Assembly: GCA_037974665.1 (NCBI GenBank)
Contig: CM075767.1
Span: 22,221,498 to 22,285,497, forward strand
DNA from: Ehretia macrophylla
Lineage: Eukaryota; Streptophyta; Magnoliopsida; Boraginales; Ehretiaceae
Direction: 5' to 3'
Length of the DNA stretch: 64,000 bases
The translations under genes were made by a program, and so were the position numbers. This document shows, one piece after another, positions 10,895 through 21,543 of the stretch. A model generated the notes under the pieces. That model did no database searches. It had not been told where the DNA came from and was given only the letters and a program-made list of their open reading frames with translations. Position 1 is the first letter of the stretch; each line of letters starts with the position of its first letter.

Positions 10895-10964
10895 TTTCTC
10901 TTTTTTTTTTTTTTTTGAAGAGGGGGTCGGGGGCGTGGGTGGGTGGGGTGTTGAGGTGTGGGGG
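10895..10964 (+). repeat. poly-T followed by G-rich quadruplex-like tract
   Basis: A T-rich run at 10895-10915 is followed by 'agggggtcgggggcgtgggt' and four further G3-G5 runs to 10964. It could form a G-quadruplex on the plus strand. It lies between the foldback MITE and repeat copy B. No function can be read from it. Confidence 0.6.
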
Positions 10965-11074
10965 ATTGTCAAAAGCATTACTAGAAGTTAGAAATTTATA
11001 CATTACACCATTTTCTTCCAAGTTAAAGTAGTTCTTTCCTGTTTTTATTTTCTCTGTCATGTGTTTTTGTTAGT

Positions 11075-12110
11075 AGGGATGACAATGAGAATAACTAATC
11101 ATCCCATCTATCTCCATCTCAAATAGGGAGGTATTGGGTGAGAAATTAGAAATAGGGTAAAGGTGAAGATTAATTTTTAATCCTTATGTCAGGATAGAGC
11201 ATGAAATAAATATTCTTTACGTTGCATAACCTGCACCCGTATGTAAGGAAACTTATTTTTATATTTTTAATTCTTTGATATGTACTAAAAGTTTAAAGTT
11301 ATAAATATAAAAGTATAGAATAATGATATTAGACAAGATATTATTAAAATGGAGAAAGAAAAATATGACCTAAAGAAATTTTACAATCATTTTTTCAATC
11401 AAAACACTACATGCCATTACTTGGTCTTTGCAATCATATTTCATGAATACATCCATTTCATTGTTGAACATAGTAAATTAAAGATCGAATTCTAGTTGTT
11501 TCTAGTCTTGTTTCAAGATAGTTTCGAACAATATAGTAGGGGTAATATTTTAAAATTTTATGATGTAAAAAAATAGAAATATATCAATATTTAATAGTAG
11601 ATTTGTGATTATTGATTATATGTGGATATGCAATAAGAAAAACATAAAGGTTTTATAGTAACCTATGCACATGCAGTAACACAAAGAAGTATATTTTTTT
11701 AACATGTATGATACTTCTCATAAGCATTGATTTTAGTCGGACTTATTTTAAATGCTTGAAATTCAGTTATCATAATATTATTTTATTTTAAATGCTTGAA
11801 ATTCAGTTATCATAATATTATTTTTGATATTTAACTAGGAGCACACAACTGTAATTCATATTTGACTTTTATTTACCACGTACACTTGCACTCGTCATTT
11901 ATTATGATTTTAACTTATATGTTGAAGTTACGTGGTTCAAATTAAACTTAATATCACACAATGTAAAAAATTTATAAAAGAAGTCGGTGGTAATTTCCAT
12001 TCCCCATAGGATTTCGAGCTAGGGTCGTGAATAGAGGTGCACAATGTGGGAGTAACGCAAATACTATTGTAATCATTTAAACATTAAGGTGAACTATATA
12101 TGGGGATCGG
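11075..12110. mobile_element. old hAT-like non-autonomous repeat, copy B
   Basis: Aligns with copy A (1186-4077) once that copy's two insertions are removed. Shared blocks include gggatgacaatga at 11075, aagttataaatataaaa near 11296, and tttattatgattttaacttat near 11898. It has no coding sequence and its ends are approximate. It acts as the uninterrupted reference that confirms the insertions in copy A. Confidence 0.5.
11743..11822 (+). repeat. perfect 40-bp tandem duplication
   Basis: Two consecutive copies of a 40-bp unit containing 'aatgcttgaaattcagttat' (at 11751 and 11791) with no mismatch that I can see. It lies inside repeat copy B. Copy A has only one equivalent, so the duplication is specific to this copy and probably recent. 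Confidence 0.85.
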
Positions 12111-12512
12111 TCATCCGTCTTAAAAACACCCATTAACTTCACTAATTTGTTACTCAAAATGTATCCGTATAAAACATTTGAATCTATAGAACCTTGTGAA
12201 CGAAATTTAAGCATTATTAGAAGTTAGAAATTGATATATTCCACCATTTTTTTTTCCAAGTTAAAGCTCTTTCTTGCCTTTTCTTTTCTCTGTCGTGTTT
12301 TGTTATAACTCAAAACGGATTCCTACAAAATAAAAAAACCAATAGGACCTAGTGATAATTTAAAACAATACGACTATTGAAGAATAGGCTTGACATACTA
12401 AAAGGTATGAAATTACGCTTAAACATTTTCTGAAATGGGATCTAAACCAAGAGTGGAAAATCTTTTCTAACTGAGCTAAATGGAATGAAGCTTGAGCAAT
12501 TTTGTCATGTAT
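12111..12512. other. intergenic, no gene recognised
   Basis: A+T-rich, with T-rich and A-rich runs. A block near 12201-12300 (agcattattagaagttagaaa...ttctctgtcgtg) repeats sequence also found at 10973-11060. I see no coding sequence. Confidence 0.45.
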
Positions 12513-12527
12513 GATATCTTCTCAATA

Positions 12528-12727
12528 AAGATCTGTGCGAAACTAATCTTTCTTTTCCATTTTGTCAATTTGAATTTTTTTGGTGGCTTTTGCTCTGTTA
12601 TTATTTAGGCCGGGTTAGTCCACTCTCACTGTTTGTAATCTTTTGTTGTTTTTCCGGCCGGGTTAGTCCGTCCTCCTTATTTGTAATCATTTGATTTCAA
12701 TAAAAAAAATTTCAAAAAAAAAAAAAA
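12528..12727 (+). mobile_element. 200-bp poly-A retroposon with 15-bp TSD
   Basis: Direct repeats GATATCTTCTCAATA at 12513-12527 and 12728-12742 bracket a 200-bp insert that ends in AATAAAAAAAATTTC plus A14. Inside, a segment beginning 'ggccgggttagtcc' occurs twice (about 12608 and 12655), each followed by 'tttgtaatc(t/a)tttg'. This is a 5'-truncated LINE end or a SINE-like copy with a duplicated 3' region. No reverse transcriptase sequence is present. Confidence 0.85.
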
Positions 12728-12742
12728 GATATCTTCTCAATA

Positions 12743-14446
12743 TGTTAAAAGAGAACATTGGAAAGGGAGAGTTATGACAACTTAGATGTCCTCGAGTCTT
12801 GCTATCATCTTTTTCCTAACTAATAAACTAATCAGAATTATCACTCTTAAATTTTCTTTGGGTTGGACTCCAAGACACGATTAAGGGTTTGGATTAAAAG
12901 TTGAATAAATCAAGTACAAATTGACAGCCAGGATTGTCTTGGTACTGTTGGACCATTTCGAGACACAGTATGGTTGTGATTAGTATTAAATTAACGTTTC
13001 ACCCATCTCTTGAAGCAACTCTTTGACTGGTAATGATCACATAACATGCAATTTGACCCGACACCACAGAGGATTAAGACTAAACTGATGACTGTTATTT
13101 GGGTCTTTGCGCCCGGTCTATAGTGCTCAACTCTGAATGGGGCGGGTTGGGTGTGGGTGAAAATGAGTAAATTACATATCCATTTTCACTCATAAGTAAA
13201 TAGGTCAAGATGGGTTATGCCAAATTAGTCTTTTAAATCATCATCCATTTAGCAATATGAGATATTTTAAAACAAGTAGAGCAAACACTTTCTTATTTAA
13301 AATTATATCATGTGACCATTAGCCACGGGTTCAGTGGTGGTCAACAGCTAGTGATTATTGTTAATAATGATAACAATAGATGGTAGTCAGTGATAATATT
13401 TGATCAGTGTCAATGGCGGTAGTTGGAGAAAAACTAACGAACACTAATGAAATTAACTCGAGGTTTATGAGTGGCGGTGCCGGTTAGTAATAATTACGGC
13501 GTTGGTGATTAACAGTGGTTATAGATAATAAGATAAATTAAAGGAAAATAGAAATTATTGAAATTACTGTAAATGGGTTAATGAGCTAAACAGTTCACCC
13601 ATTGACCTGGAGAAGATATGGGTGGTAATTGGGCGATCATTTGCTGTTAAACTTAATAGGTAAAGCCAACTCATGAATAGATGGATGAATATGAACAAGT
13701 AAGTAAATTCCAAACTAGTTTGCTGGACCTACTTCTGTGCCCCCCTATGTCAAGCTGTACATGATGACCAAAAAAAGAAAAAGCTTTTGACAAAAAAAAC
13801 AAGAAAAAGAAAAAGCTGTAATCTGCGACTTAAATTCTCACAAGACTTGAGACAAACTTGAAGGAGTTGACACGTGAAGGAGCAAATATAGCCTTTCTGT
13901 CAGAGTAGCTGACTAGACAAGACCTCACCTTACAACTCCGGGCTATAAGGTTGGTTTCAAATTATCAAGAAAAAAAAAAAAAGGTTGGTTTCAACGGGTA
14001 CTTTAAAAAGATTTTTCTACATGTAAAAAAATTATTGAAATTTTTTATCTCCAATAGTTTTCTTACAAATTTTTTATTTTGTAGGAAATAAAGATGTTAA
14101 AATAATTCCCTATCTATTACCTAAACTCATCTGGCACAAAAAGTAGATTAATTAAATATAGGGAAGTTGTTATAATAAAATTAAAATATAAATTTCTTAA
14201 AATAAAAGATTGATTAAATGTAACGAAATTATTAGAGTGAATTTGTCCAAAATCTTTATATATAGAGAAAAAAAAAAAATTGTTGAAGTTAACCTAAATA
14301 TATAAGTCTTGAACTAGCAAATAAACTGATTATTTTTGAAGTCCTAAATATAAAATGTCAACATGAATCTCGATCTCTTGACCAAAAAAAAAAAAAACAT
14401 GAATCTCGAAAATAATTCCTTTTCTTTTTCCCGTAACTGTCTGTAA
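12743..14446. other. intergenic; possible eroded hAT-like element at about 13130-13640
   Basis: No gene seen. The stretch from 'gaatggggcgggttgggtgtgggtg' (13134) to 'ggtaattgggcg' (about 13635) looks like an old hAT-type element by its G-rich 'ggcgggttgggtg' end. I could not pair its ends or find a target duplication. The rest is A+T-rich with poly-A runs at 13970-13982, 14268-14279 and 14382-14396. Confidence 0.35.
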
Positions 14447-14668
14447 GGTAGCGATTGGTATACTGAAATAGATTTAGATAGAAATAGAATGAGTTAAGGA
14501 ATGGAATGAAACTGATAATAAAATGAACTTCGGAATGCGAATAACATGTTTGGTATATTCTAAGAATAAAAAGTAATAATGGAATACTTTATATAATATA
14601 ACAAGATTGTCTTTTTATTATTATAGTATTAAAAATATGACAAGATTGTTCTTTTAATATTATAATTA

Positions 14669-15542
14669 AGGAGAATAGCATGAATAGTCCCTATTGTTTC
14701 CAAAAAATTCAGTTTAGTCCCCATTGTTTTAAAATATTCAAAAAAGTCCCTAATAGTTTTCAAAAGATTCAGTTTAGTTCCTATTATTTCAAAAGGTTCA
14801 AAAAGGTCCCTAATATTTTTCAAAAAGTTCAAAAAGGTTCCTAATATTTTTTAAAAGATTTGGTTAGTCTCCATTGTTTCAAAAGGTTCAAAAAGATCTC
14901 CAATGCTTTCCAAAATACTCAAATTGATCATCACCGTCAAAATAATCATTAACTTTGACAAACTCTTTTTCATAATATAGTCTGACACGCGGCATAATTT
15001 AATTGGTTCGCTACTAATATGCAAAACAACGTTGTATGGATTATCTTCTTCCTCATGCCATGCGAAAAAAAATTACAGATTATGCATAATCTTTAAAAAA
15101 TCATAACTACTTCAATTTTTGTCCAAATTTCATAAAATTTAGTCCATTAGAATCGAAATTTCAAAGAGAATTCAAAAAAAAAAAATATTTCTTTTACCAA
15201 AATTGTCCTTCAAAGACTGGTCACGTGACACACACGTGACTACTATTTTATCAAAGTTATTAGTTGTTTTGACAGTGAGGATCAGTTTGAGTTTTTAAAA
15301 AAATATTGGGAACCTTTTTGAATATTTTAGGAAATATTGGGGACTAAATTGAATCTTTTAAAAAATATTGAGGACCTTTTTGAATATTTTAAAATAATGA
15401 GGACTAAACTGAATCTTTTTTAAACATTGGGGACTGATTTGAACTTTTATGAAAATAATGAGGATTGATTTGAACTTTTATGAAACAATGGGGACTAATT
15501 AAAATCCTTTTAAACAATGGGGACCATTGCTACCATTTTCCC
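14669..15542. mobile_element. Mutator-like foldback element nested in the PIF/Harbinger element (9-bp TSD)
   Basis: Perfect 9-bp direct repeats TTATAATTA at 14660-14668 and 15543-15551 flank it. The long imperfect inverted arms (about 270 bp each) consist of degenerate repeats of 'gtccctattgtttcaaaaggttcaaa' at the left and their complements at the right. The central part near 14990-15240 is unique. A 9-bp duplication and long arms fit a MULE. The duplication is A+T-rich, so chance is a mild concern. Confidence 0.7.
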
Positions 15543-15551
15543 TTATAATTA

Positions 15552-15664
15552 TTATGTTTGGTATTATTATAATTATTATTGTTTTTATTTGTATCATTAT
15601 TATTTTAATCAATATTTTTATATTTAATTTTATTTTTATTTATTTATTTATTTATTTATTATTA

Positions 15665-15732
<68 letters not shown>

Positions 15733-15770
15733 TCAATCACTATTATTATTTTGTTATTTTAATTTTATTG

Positions 15771-15801
<31 letters not shown>

Positions 15802-15836
15802 CTTTTATTTTATTTTATTTTTAGTTTTTGCTTTTA

Positions 15837-15886
<50 letters not shown>

Positions 15887-15987
15887 TCAATCACTATTAT
15901 TATTTTGTTATTTTAATTTTATTGATTATTATTATTATTATTACTTTTATTTTATTTTATTTTTAGTTTTTGCTTTTATTTTATTTT

Positions 15988-16066
<79 letters not shown>

Positions 16067-16145
16067 TTTTAATAATAATTAGTATTTTATAATAATAATT
16101 ATTATTATATTTTTTTAATTATTATTATTGTTATCTTTATTATTA

Positions 16146-16176
<31 letters not shown>

Positions 16177-16182
16177 CAAATA
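15552..16182 (+). repeat. ATT/TTA microsatellite tract with a large internal duplication and AAT/ATT palindrome
   Basis: Mostly (ATT)n and (TTTTA)n. A unit of roughly 150 bp that includes 'tttcaatcactattattatt' and 'tttttagtttttgctttt' occurs twice (about 15731-15838 and 15886-15980). At 15990-16066 (AAT)n is followed directly by (ATT)n, a perfect large palindrome able to extrude a cruciform. Open frames here are poly-Ile/Leu artefacts. Confidence 0.9.
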
Positions 16183-16415
16183 TGAGGATATGATAGTCAA
16201 GTTCATTCCCAAATACATGGGAATGGCCCATTCCCATGGGTTTGCTATGGAATGACTATTCTCATATACGCTGAAATGAGATTACCTTGGGAATGAGATT
16301 CCCAAGTTCATTCATTTATACCAAGCATGAGAATCAAAAATAATTAGGAATATCATTCCATTCCAAACCTCATTCCAGTATACCAATCGGTACCTAACAA
16401 CTTCGCTAGTTTATC

Positions 16416-17215
16416 TACTACAAGAAATACTGCGATAGGTGATGGTTTGAAAACCGAAAACCGTCATCGTTGGCCATGACTTTGTGACAAATGGCAACAA
16501 AACCTTCACGCCAGATTTTGAAGCCAAAACTTATGATAAAGTTGCGACGCTTTGCCGACAGATCAATAAAACTGTCGCCAAAACAACACTAATTTGTGAC
16601 AACATAGTGAATACAAGGAAAAAATATATATGAAATCGTCACTACACCATCACATATTGGCAACGAAGAGTAGATAACAAAAACGTAGTCACCGAAACCG
16701 TCGCTACTACATTGCAAAGTGGCGACAAGCTCACAACAGTTAGTTAAATGAATAAAATTCCGCGTAATATTGCTATTTCGTTGCACAATGGGTGATGACA
16801 TAGCAACGGTTTGATAAGTTAAGAAATAACCGCGTATTGTTATTAAAGTTGTTGCTTATTCGTCACTAATTTGGCACTGAATGCATCACAGATTAGGGAT
16901 GAATTAGAGATGGTCTTTTGAATTTTCGAGAATACCACTTATTATGTAAGAACCGTCGCTAGTTTATCATTAATGGCGACAAATTAACAACAAGAGTTAA
17001 TTTAATTTTAAATAATGATAGGGTTTAGGTGACGACTCATTTTTCATCGCCGAAGGCATCACCTAACCCATTAATCTTATTCACCAGCGCCGTCAAGCCC
17101 TTTTTTCCTTATTCTTTTCTCTCTCCCCTTTTCTCTTGCGTGCCGGCGCTCTCTCTCTCTCTCTCTCCCTCCCACGGCATTAACAGCTACACTACCACCA
17201 TATATATATATAATT
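16416..17215 (+). mobile_element. left end of a CACTA-like element
   Basis: It starts with TACTACAAGAAATACTGCG, close to the plant CACTA terminus. Repeated subterminal motifs of the type 'aaccgtcgcta' follow (16460-16480, 16632, 16700, 16950). After them comes a CT-rich leader with (CT)10 at 17149-17170, as seen before transposase transcripts. No matching right end with a 3-bp duplication was found. It lies 22 bp past the PIF/Harbinger element. Confidence 0.45.
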
Positions 17216-18136
17216 TTAGTTTAATTATTATATAATTTCAATTTAATTTTAGTTTTAGATTATTACATATATATATTAGTTTACTTGTTAATTATATATA
17301 TATATTTATTTATTTTCAATTTAATTGTTATATATATATATATATATTTATATAATTTAATTTTTTTTTAATTTTGTGTGTAATTGTTATTTATTATTTA
17401 TGTGAAATTTGTATGTAATTGTTGTTAATTAGTTTAGTCTAAATTTTAGCATTATCTTTTTGTTGGTTCGATCAAATTCTTTAATGTTGTATTACAAGCT
17501 GATGAATAACTCTTCAATAGTTTAAGCTAATAAAAAACCAACAATAAAAGTTCTTGTCTCAAAATACCAAATTCTAACTCCACTTGATTTGGAAATGATT
17601 AACAGCACAAATTGTATTGACAAAGCACTTGGAAATGCTATTACAGTAGGGCATCCTATATAATGGCAAAACACTTGGTCAAAGTGCTAGAATAACTTCA
17701 AATGAAATAGAGGTTGAACATTTAAAAAAATCACGTGAATCAATTTATTGTAGTAGCAATGACATTTCTGGTCATTCTTCCGAAATTAAATTTCTCAATC
17801 TCCAAAATGTACCTCAACCCTTCATTTGAAGCTATATCCAAAGGCAATATTCAAATCCTCTAAGATTTAACTTATTATTCTAGTATATTGAATATTATTT
17901 ATTTATTGAATATTGTTGATTTAATTTGTATGTTTATTTCTAGTATATATAATGAAATATGTAGTATTAATAACTTTAATTTAATATAGTAATTTTTATT
18001 ATTTTAGGTAGATTAATTAGTTAGACTAAATATTATAGCCCAATAATGGTATGAGCCCTCTATTGGGCCTATTATGAGTCCAATAATTTATTTTCTATAC
18101 TAGCCTTATGTGGACCCAATTCTAAGTCCAATAATG
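17216..18136. other. intergenic with TA microsatellites; no gene recognised
   Basis: (TA)n runs at 17201-17213, 17262-17276, 17303-17320 and 17328-17348. The part from 18044 contains a unit starting 'gtatgagccctctattgggc' that recurs after the next hAT element at 19243. The hAT therefore landed in a short tandem duplication. The remainder may be the interior of the CACTA-like element, but no transposase could be read. Confidence 0.4.
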
Positions 18137-18144
18137 GTATGAGC

Positions 18145-19242
18145 TAGAGGTGGCATTTGGGTCGGGCTAACACAAGTCCAATTGAACTCAGCACACGAAA
18201 ATTCGGGTTCAGCTCACCTTGAATGAAAGTGGGTTTGACTCAGCTCAGCCCACCACATATAGGTGGGTCGAGGTGGGTCATATATTTTTGGATCCAGCCC
18301 ATTTGTGCCCAAGCCCAGTCCAGCTCAGCACATAGACTTAGCCCACCCTAGCTCAAACCCAGCACAAGCCCAGTTCAGGCTCAATTCGAGCCCAAATAAA
18401 GTCCATCTTGATATTATAATTTGTACATGTAATTTTTCTTATAAATAGTTAGTGTATTCAACTTTATTTTACTACAAAACTATATATTTATTTTACTACC
18501 TATTATCTATTTATTATGCTACAAGAGAATACACAATATCTATGACTATGGAGGAAAAAAATCTTTCACAACGATTATGTTCAGATGTTTAGAATCATTT
18601 TGCTTACTTTGAAGAACATGGATATGTAATTTGTAACTATTTTGAGCGTAAATATATATTTTATCGTCAATTTGGAACTGAAACGCTTGTAAGACATCTT
18701 GTATCTTAACACTCAAATGTTTCAAACTATTTTGATCCTCAACCACCGCCACCACTACCACCAACAGGCCCAGCACTCGCACAAGGAACATAATAAAATA
18801 GGGAACTTTTCCATCAACTTTCTTCAAGCATTTATGTAATATTTTTTTTTATGTTTATTAGTAACATATCCGTGTCTCGTAAACTTGTGGTTTGTTAAGT
18901 AATGTTTTATCATTTATATTAATATTTTCAATTAACTTATGTCTTGTTAATTGTTAAATTAATTTTTTCATCAAAAAAGTTAAGCTTAAACTTTTTTTGT
19001 TATTAATCCAACTATCAAAATTCAGAACACATTAAATAAAAATAAAAAGATAGGCTGGCCTAGCCCAGTTCAACCCAGCTCGCAACTCGTGGTAGCGGGC
19101 TCGTAGGCTGAACTGGGTCCTATATTTCAAGAATTGAGTCCAGTCTAGCTCAGCCTACTAAACATATTTGCCGAACCGGACTCATTTTTCTTAACCCACG
19201 ATTCGACCGGGCCTTGCCGGACTAGCCCATTTACCAGCTCTA
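18145..19242. mobile_element. non-autonomous hAT element, copy 2 (8-bp TSD GTATGAGC)
   Basis: A 1098-bp element between direct repeats GTATGAGC at 18137-18144 and 19243-19250. Its inverted ends are TAGAGGTGGCATTTGGG at the left and, in complement, TAGAGCTGGTAAATGGG at the right. It is homologous to the element at 1825-3188, including the zinc-finger relic and the 'cccagc' subterminal motifs. It is better preserved at the ends than copy 1. Confidence 0.9.
18614..18793 (+). pseudogene. relic of a hAT transposase BED-type zinc finger (copy 2)
   Basis: Sixty codons to TAA at 18791-18793, collinear with 2535-2717. The pattern is C-N-Y-(F)-x17-H-L-V-S-stop-H. The second Cys is Phe and a TAA interrupts just before the last His. 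Between them the two copies preserve all four metal ligands, each having lost different ones. Both share an in-frame TAG where the BED Trp should be (DV-stop-N-H/Y-F). Both therefore probably derive from an already defective, mobilised parent. Confidence 0.5.
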
Positions 19243-19519
19243 GTATGAGCCCTCTATTGGGCCTATTATGGGCCCAATATTTTATTTCCTATATTGGCCC
19301 TATATGGAGACAGTTGTGTGAGCATTTGGGTACGAAAAAATAGAAGAAGAATTCGGCCAACCGAAGGATTAGGCTGTCCCCGCATTATTTTAGTCTTATA
19401 CCGTACCGAAAAATTAAGAGAAAAATAATATGTTTTAAACTTAAAACTAATGAGTTAAATTATATAATTTTTTTAACTATTTACATACAATAACTTGAAA
19501 TTCATTTCTCGCATCCCGT

Positions 19520-21009
19520 TCGTGTGTGACTAATCATACTGTTGACTCTTAATCCTTACCAGTACTATTCCTCTCTAACTTTAACGCGTTTTCCTCTCCT
19601 GATTCTGCGCAACTCACACCTACTTCCTCACTACATCAATACTAATGTCTCATATTCCCTTGAGGTCTACGCGCCCTCATCCTCATCACCACCAAGGCAC
19701 CCTCTGCATTCAGGTCAGAAGTAACCAAATGTTGTAGCTGATCGTGAGGGCCCCTTATCCAATGCCATGCCATTGCCTACTCCAGTTGCTGCCTTGTACC
19801 ATGTTGATTTGCCTCTCCCTACTCACCCTATTTCTTATATGAAGATTGTGCCACCCTAGCGTACCCACAGCATGCAAACTCGAGCCAAGAATAACATTCA
19901 TCACCCCAAACAGTTTTTATCCCTCTCAACTCTCTTACAACTAGGACCCTCCACTGTTCGGCAAGCACTCAAGTCCCCAGAATGGCATCAAGCCATGAAA
20001 AATGGAATCATTCTTTTGCGAAAAATCACAATTAGGAGTTGGTGCCTCGTGAGCAATCTCAAAATATCGTTGGTTGTAAGTAGGTCTTTCGGGGCACGAG
20101 AAATCTTGATAGCGGTATTGCTAGATACAAGGTTTATTTCGTCGCCAAAGGATTTCATCAACATCTCGGCCTTTACTTGTGTACACTTTGATACACTTTT
20201 GTACAAAAGATTTTCCTGAAATTTTTAGTCCCGTTATCAAGGCGTTGACAATTCAGGTTGTCTTAACTATTGTTGTTTCGAATTATTGGCATATCAATCA
20301 ACTAAATGTGAATAATGCATTTTTCCATGCACATCTTACTGAAACTGTATTCACGTAACATCCATCGGGTTTTATTGATGTAAATCACCCTCATTATGTC
20401 TGTCATTTTTATCGATCTCTTTATGGCCTGAAACAAGCCCCTCAGACTTGGTTCTAAGATCTTTACAACTTTATTTTATCACTTGGCTTCTTCAACACTT
20501 GGTCATATACCTCATTATTTGTATGTGCAAATGGAATTATTATTTCTTACGTTTGACAATTTTATTCATCAAGTTATTCAAGCACTTATCATAAAATTCT
20601 CTATAAAGGACCTTGGACCGTTCTTATTTTCTTGGTCTAGAAGCTATTTGGAGACCTACTAGGTTATTTCTTTCACAATACAAGCATGTCTGTGACTTAC
20701 TTGATCGTTTTCAGATGGCTGAAGCTAAGGTGTCCTTGACGCCGATTAGTCCCAATTCTAAGCTATCGTTGCATGATGGTCAGTCCTTATGTAATGTTAA
20801 TGAATGCAGTGCAATACTTATCTCTCACTCAGGTTGAAATTGCCTACACAGCTAATAAGTTGGCCTAGTATATGCACTCTTTAAAGATACCACATTGGAC
20901 TGTTGTCAAAGGATTGTTGCGATACTTGAAACATAAGTCAATTATGGTCAGCTTATTAAACTTTTTCATAATTTGTTTCTCACAGCATACTCTGTTGCAG
21001 ATTGGGCTG
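19520..21009 (+). pseudogene. left half of a Ty1/copia pol (integrase end, RT, start of RNase H), broken
   Basis: A proline/serine-rich linker (19650-19720) is followed by 'MQTRAKN' and 'ALKSPEWHQAMKNG' (19872-20012), the usual entry to copia RT. Then come pieces reading 'FHQ..GLDY', 'NAFLHAHLTETV', 'CHFYRSLYGLKQAPQTWF' and 'SYFLGLEA' in shifting frames with several stops. The piece ends at 'AYSVADWA' exactly at the insertion site of gypsy element 1 (21009). The remainder resumes at 33294. Gag and the 5' LTR are not found upstream. Clearly dead. Confidence 0.85.
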
Positions 21010-21474
21010 TGACGAGGGGTTCCCGAGCTGAGGTGAGGCGTCCATTCCGAGCTGAGACGGGCTAATCAGTGCCAATACCAGCGCGTTCAGCTGAATGTCC
21101 AACCTAGATGACTGGCCCGACCCCGGAAACCCCGACCTTAGTTCCAGCTGTTCCGATGGGACATAAAGCACTGATGGAACATAAAGTTGCATCGCATTAA
21201 ATGCTGTCAGACCTGAACTTAGTATAAATAGAGCTCCACCCTCTTCATTTAGGGGGATCTCGCTATTAAATGCTCTCAGCTACTTTGCCAGCTCGGACAT
21301 ACTAATCATTCGTACGCTTGAGGAGAAAATCCGGGTCGTCACCCTGCCTTTTCCTTCCTTTCTTTGTGTAGGTCTGATAGCCGACCAGGGAAGTGTAGCT
21401 CGGAGGCCGACCTAAAAAGTCCAGCTCGGTGAAAGCAGCTCCCAAATTCAACTGTGAGATTTCCAACCTCGACA
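21010..21474 (+). repeat. 5' LTR of gypsy element 1
   Basis: Begins TGACGAGG and ends CCTCGACA. It contains the promoter TATA box (AGTATAAATAG at 21221-21231) followed by the 'ctccaccctcttcattta' start region. It matches the LTRs at 32830-33293, 35442-35907 and 44311-44777. Confidence 0.93.
21223..21230 (+). promoter_or_regulatory. TATA box in the LTR promoter of element 1
   Basis: TATAAATA at 21223-21230, conserved at the same place in all four related LTRs (33043, 35653 and 44523 in the others). It would drive the sense genomic transcript. Confidence 0.75.
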
Positions 21475-21476
21475 GT

Positions 21477-21495
21477 TTGGCGCCGTCTGTGGGAA
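21477..21495 (+). other. primer-binding site of element 1
   Basis: TGGCGCCGTCTGTGGGAA starts 3-4 bases after the LTR end and is repeated in element 2 at 35911. The 'TGGCGCC' start is typical of plant gypsy primer-binding sites. The exact tRNA was not determined. Confidence 0.75.
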
Positions 21496-21543
21496 ACGAC
21501 GAGTTCTTTTATAACTCTCTTCGCCACTCATTGAGAAACCATT

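Larger units (their letters stand above)
14447..16394. mobile_element. PIF/Harbinger-like non-autonomous element (TSD TAA)
   Basis: Terminal inverted repeats of 19 bp with one mismatch (GGTAGCGATTGGTATACTG at 14447-14465; complement of the right end 16376-16394 GGTACCGATTGGTATACTG) are flanked by TAA at 14444-14446 and 16395-16397. Subterminal similarity continues with 'ggaatggaatga'. A TWA duplication with a 'GG.A' start fits PIF/Harbinger. It has no transposase. Its interior is filled by a nested Mutator-like element and an expanded ATT/TTA microsatellite. Confidence 0.8.

Noticed and set aside
15527-15916. 129-codon open frame rich in Ile, Leu, Phe and Tyr
   Set aside because: It is a translation of the ATT/TTA microsatellite; low complexity and inside a transposon.
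16416-17755. Complete CACTA element ending at 'tttattgtagta' near 17755
   Set aside because: The right end has only weak similarity and the 3-bp flanks (atc and gca) do not match, so only the left end is reported.
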